Below are positions 63,872 through 64,000 of a DNA stretch of 64,000 nucleotides, piece by piece (position 1 is the stretch's first letter; each line of letters begins with the position of its first letter). Location: positions 1 through 64,000 of the forward strand of contig NZ_CAMFKO010000003.1 of assembly GCF_945957265.1 (NCBI RefSeq), read 5' to 3'. Made by a program: the position numbers and the translations under genes. The DNA comes from an uncultured Dechloromonas sp. Its GTDB lineage: Bacteria; Pseudomonadota; Gammaproteobacteria; Burkholderiales; Rhodocyclaceae. Under the pieces are notes generated by a model, which did not search any database, was not told the origin of the DNA, and saw only the letters and a list, made by a program, of their open reading frames with translations.

Positions 63872-64000
63872 AAATCCACACCAAAGGAGGAGGGTGGAGG
63901 AGACAAATCTGAACTGAAGAACTCATCGCTAACAAGTCACTGCAGTTCGTACGCTTCACATTCTGCCCGAACACAAGGCCATCGGCAAGCCATTATTGTG
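63872..64000. other. Intergenic right end without a supportable gene
   Basis: No open reading frame of note runs through these 129 bases on either strand. The plus strand has two purine-rich blocks (AAAGGAGGAGG and GGAGGAG at 63883-63902) that look like strong ribosome-binding sequences but are followed by CTG/TGA, not a usable start. Either they are a leader for something outside the window or chance. Confidence 0.3.

Noticed and set aside
63883-63902. A gene starting after the double purine-rich blocks at the right edge
   Set aside because: No ATG/GTG/TTG start follows at suitable spacing; the nearest frames stop within a few codons.

Overview
The window looks like a chromosomal segment of a high-GC betaproteobacterium, most probably of the Rhodocyclales (Azonexus/Dechloromonas/Azoarcus-like). 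The reasons are the Mla operon with MlaA embedded in it, two phasins plus a PhaJ-type hydratase (PHB metabolism), the kdsD-kdsC-lptC-lptA order, the rplU-rpmA-obgE-proB block, the pervasive C/G-ending codons and the general protein resemblance. This placement is inference; no rRNA or tRNA gene is present.

Layout. 1-4.4 kb (minus): an ABC ATPase and a complete Mla phospholipid-trafficking operon (mlaFED-A-C-B). 4.4-21.2 kb (mostly plus): an MSHA-type type IV pilus cluster. It runs from an NtrC-type response regulator, through mshM-L-N-E-G, PilN/PilO-like genes and an mshK-like gene, to two AT-richer pilin-like genes, a membrane class III adenylate cyclase, a membrane histidine kinase on the opposite strand, and a major pilin-like gene preceded by a textbook sigma-54 promoter. 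21.3-25.9 kb: a CPA2 cation antiporter, then kdsD-kdsC-lptC-lptA for LPS. 26-27.5 kb: two phasins, the first behind a consensus promoter with a perfect palindromic operator. 27.5-34 kb (minus): ybaK, a molybdopterin-binding-like gene, an EI24 membrane protein, hrpA and a VF530 protein. 34-43.3 kb (plus): a zinc-ribbon/PD-(D/E)XK nuclease-like protein, a CSD-DUF1294 protein, an esterase, (crcB and a lipoprotein on minus), glnS, an orphan DNA methyltransferase, pyrF, a zinc peptidase and an M23 peptidase. 43.3-51 kb: small genes, a possible structured RNA leader before ridA, and a signalling operon of hybrid kinase, HD-GYP regulator, porin-like and PstS-like proteins. 51-57.5 kb: a MacA/MacB-type exporter with two permease genes separated by two minus-strand genes. 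57.5-63.7 kb: phaJ, a pseudouridine synthase, an FKBP, rplU-rpmA, obgE-proB and rplM-rpsI.

How the parts work together. The pilus cluster carries its own apparent control circuit: an NtrC-type regulator at one end, a membrane kinase at the other, and a -24/-12 promoter with upstream repeats in front of the pilin. The assembly ATPase MshE has two MshEN motifs of the type known to bind c-di-GMP, and the window also encodes an HD-GYP phosphodiesterase and a predicted adenylate cyclase, so second messengers probably feed into pilus function. Envelope maintenance (Mla, Kds/Lpt, M23 peptidase, MacAB-like export) is the other dominant theme. There is no CRISPR array, insertion sequence, integrase or tRNA-associated island, and no gene-free stretch exceeds 300 bases; the longest are 44625-44888 and 63737-64000, both described below.
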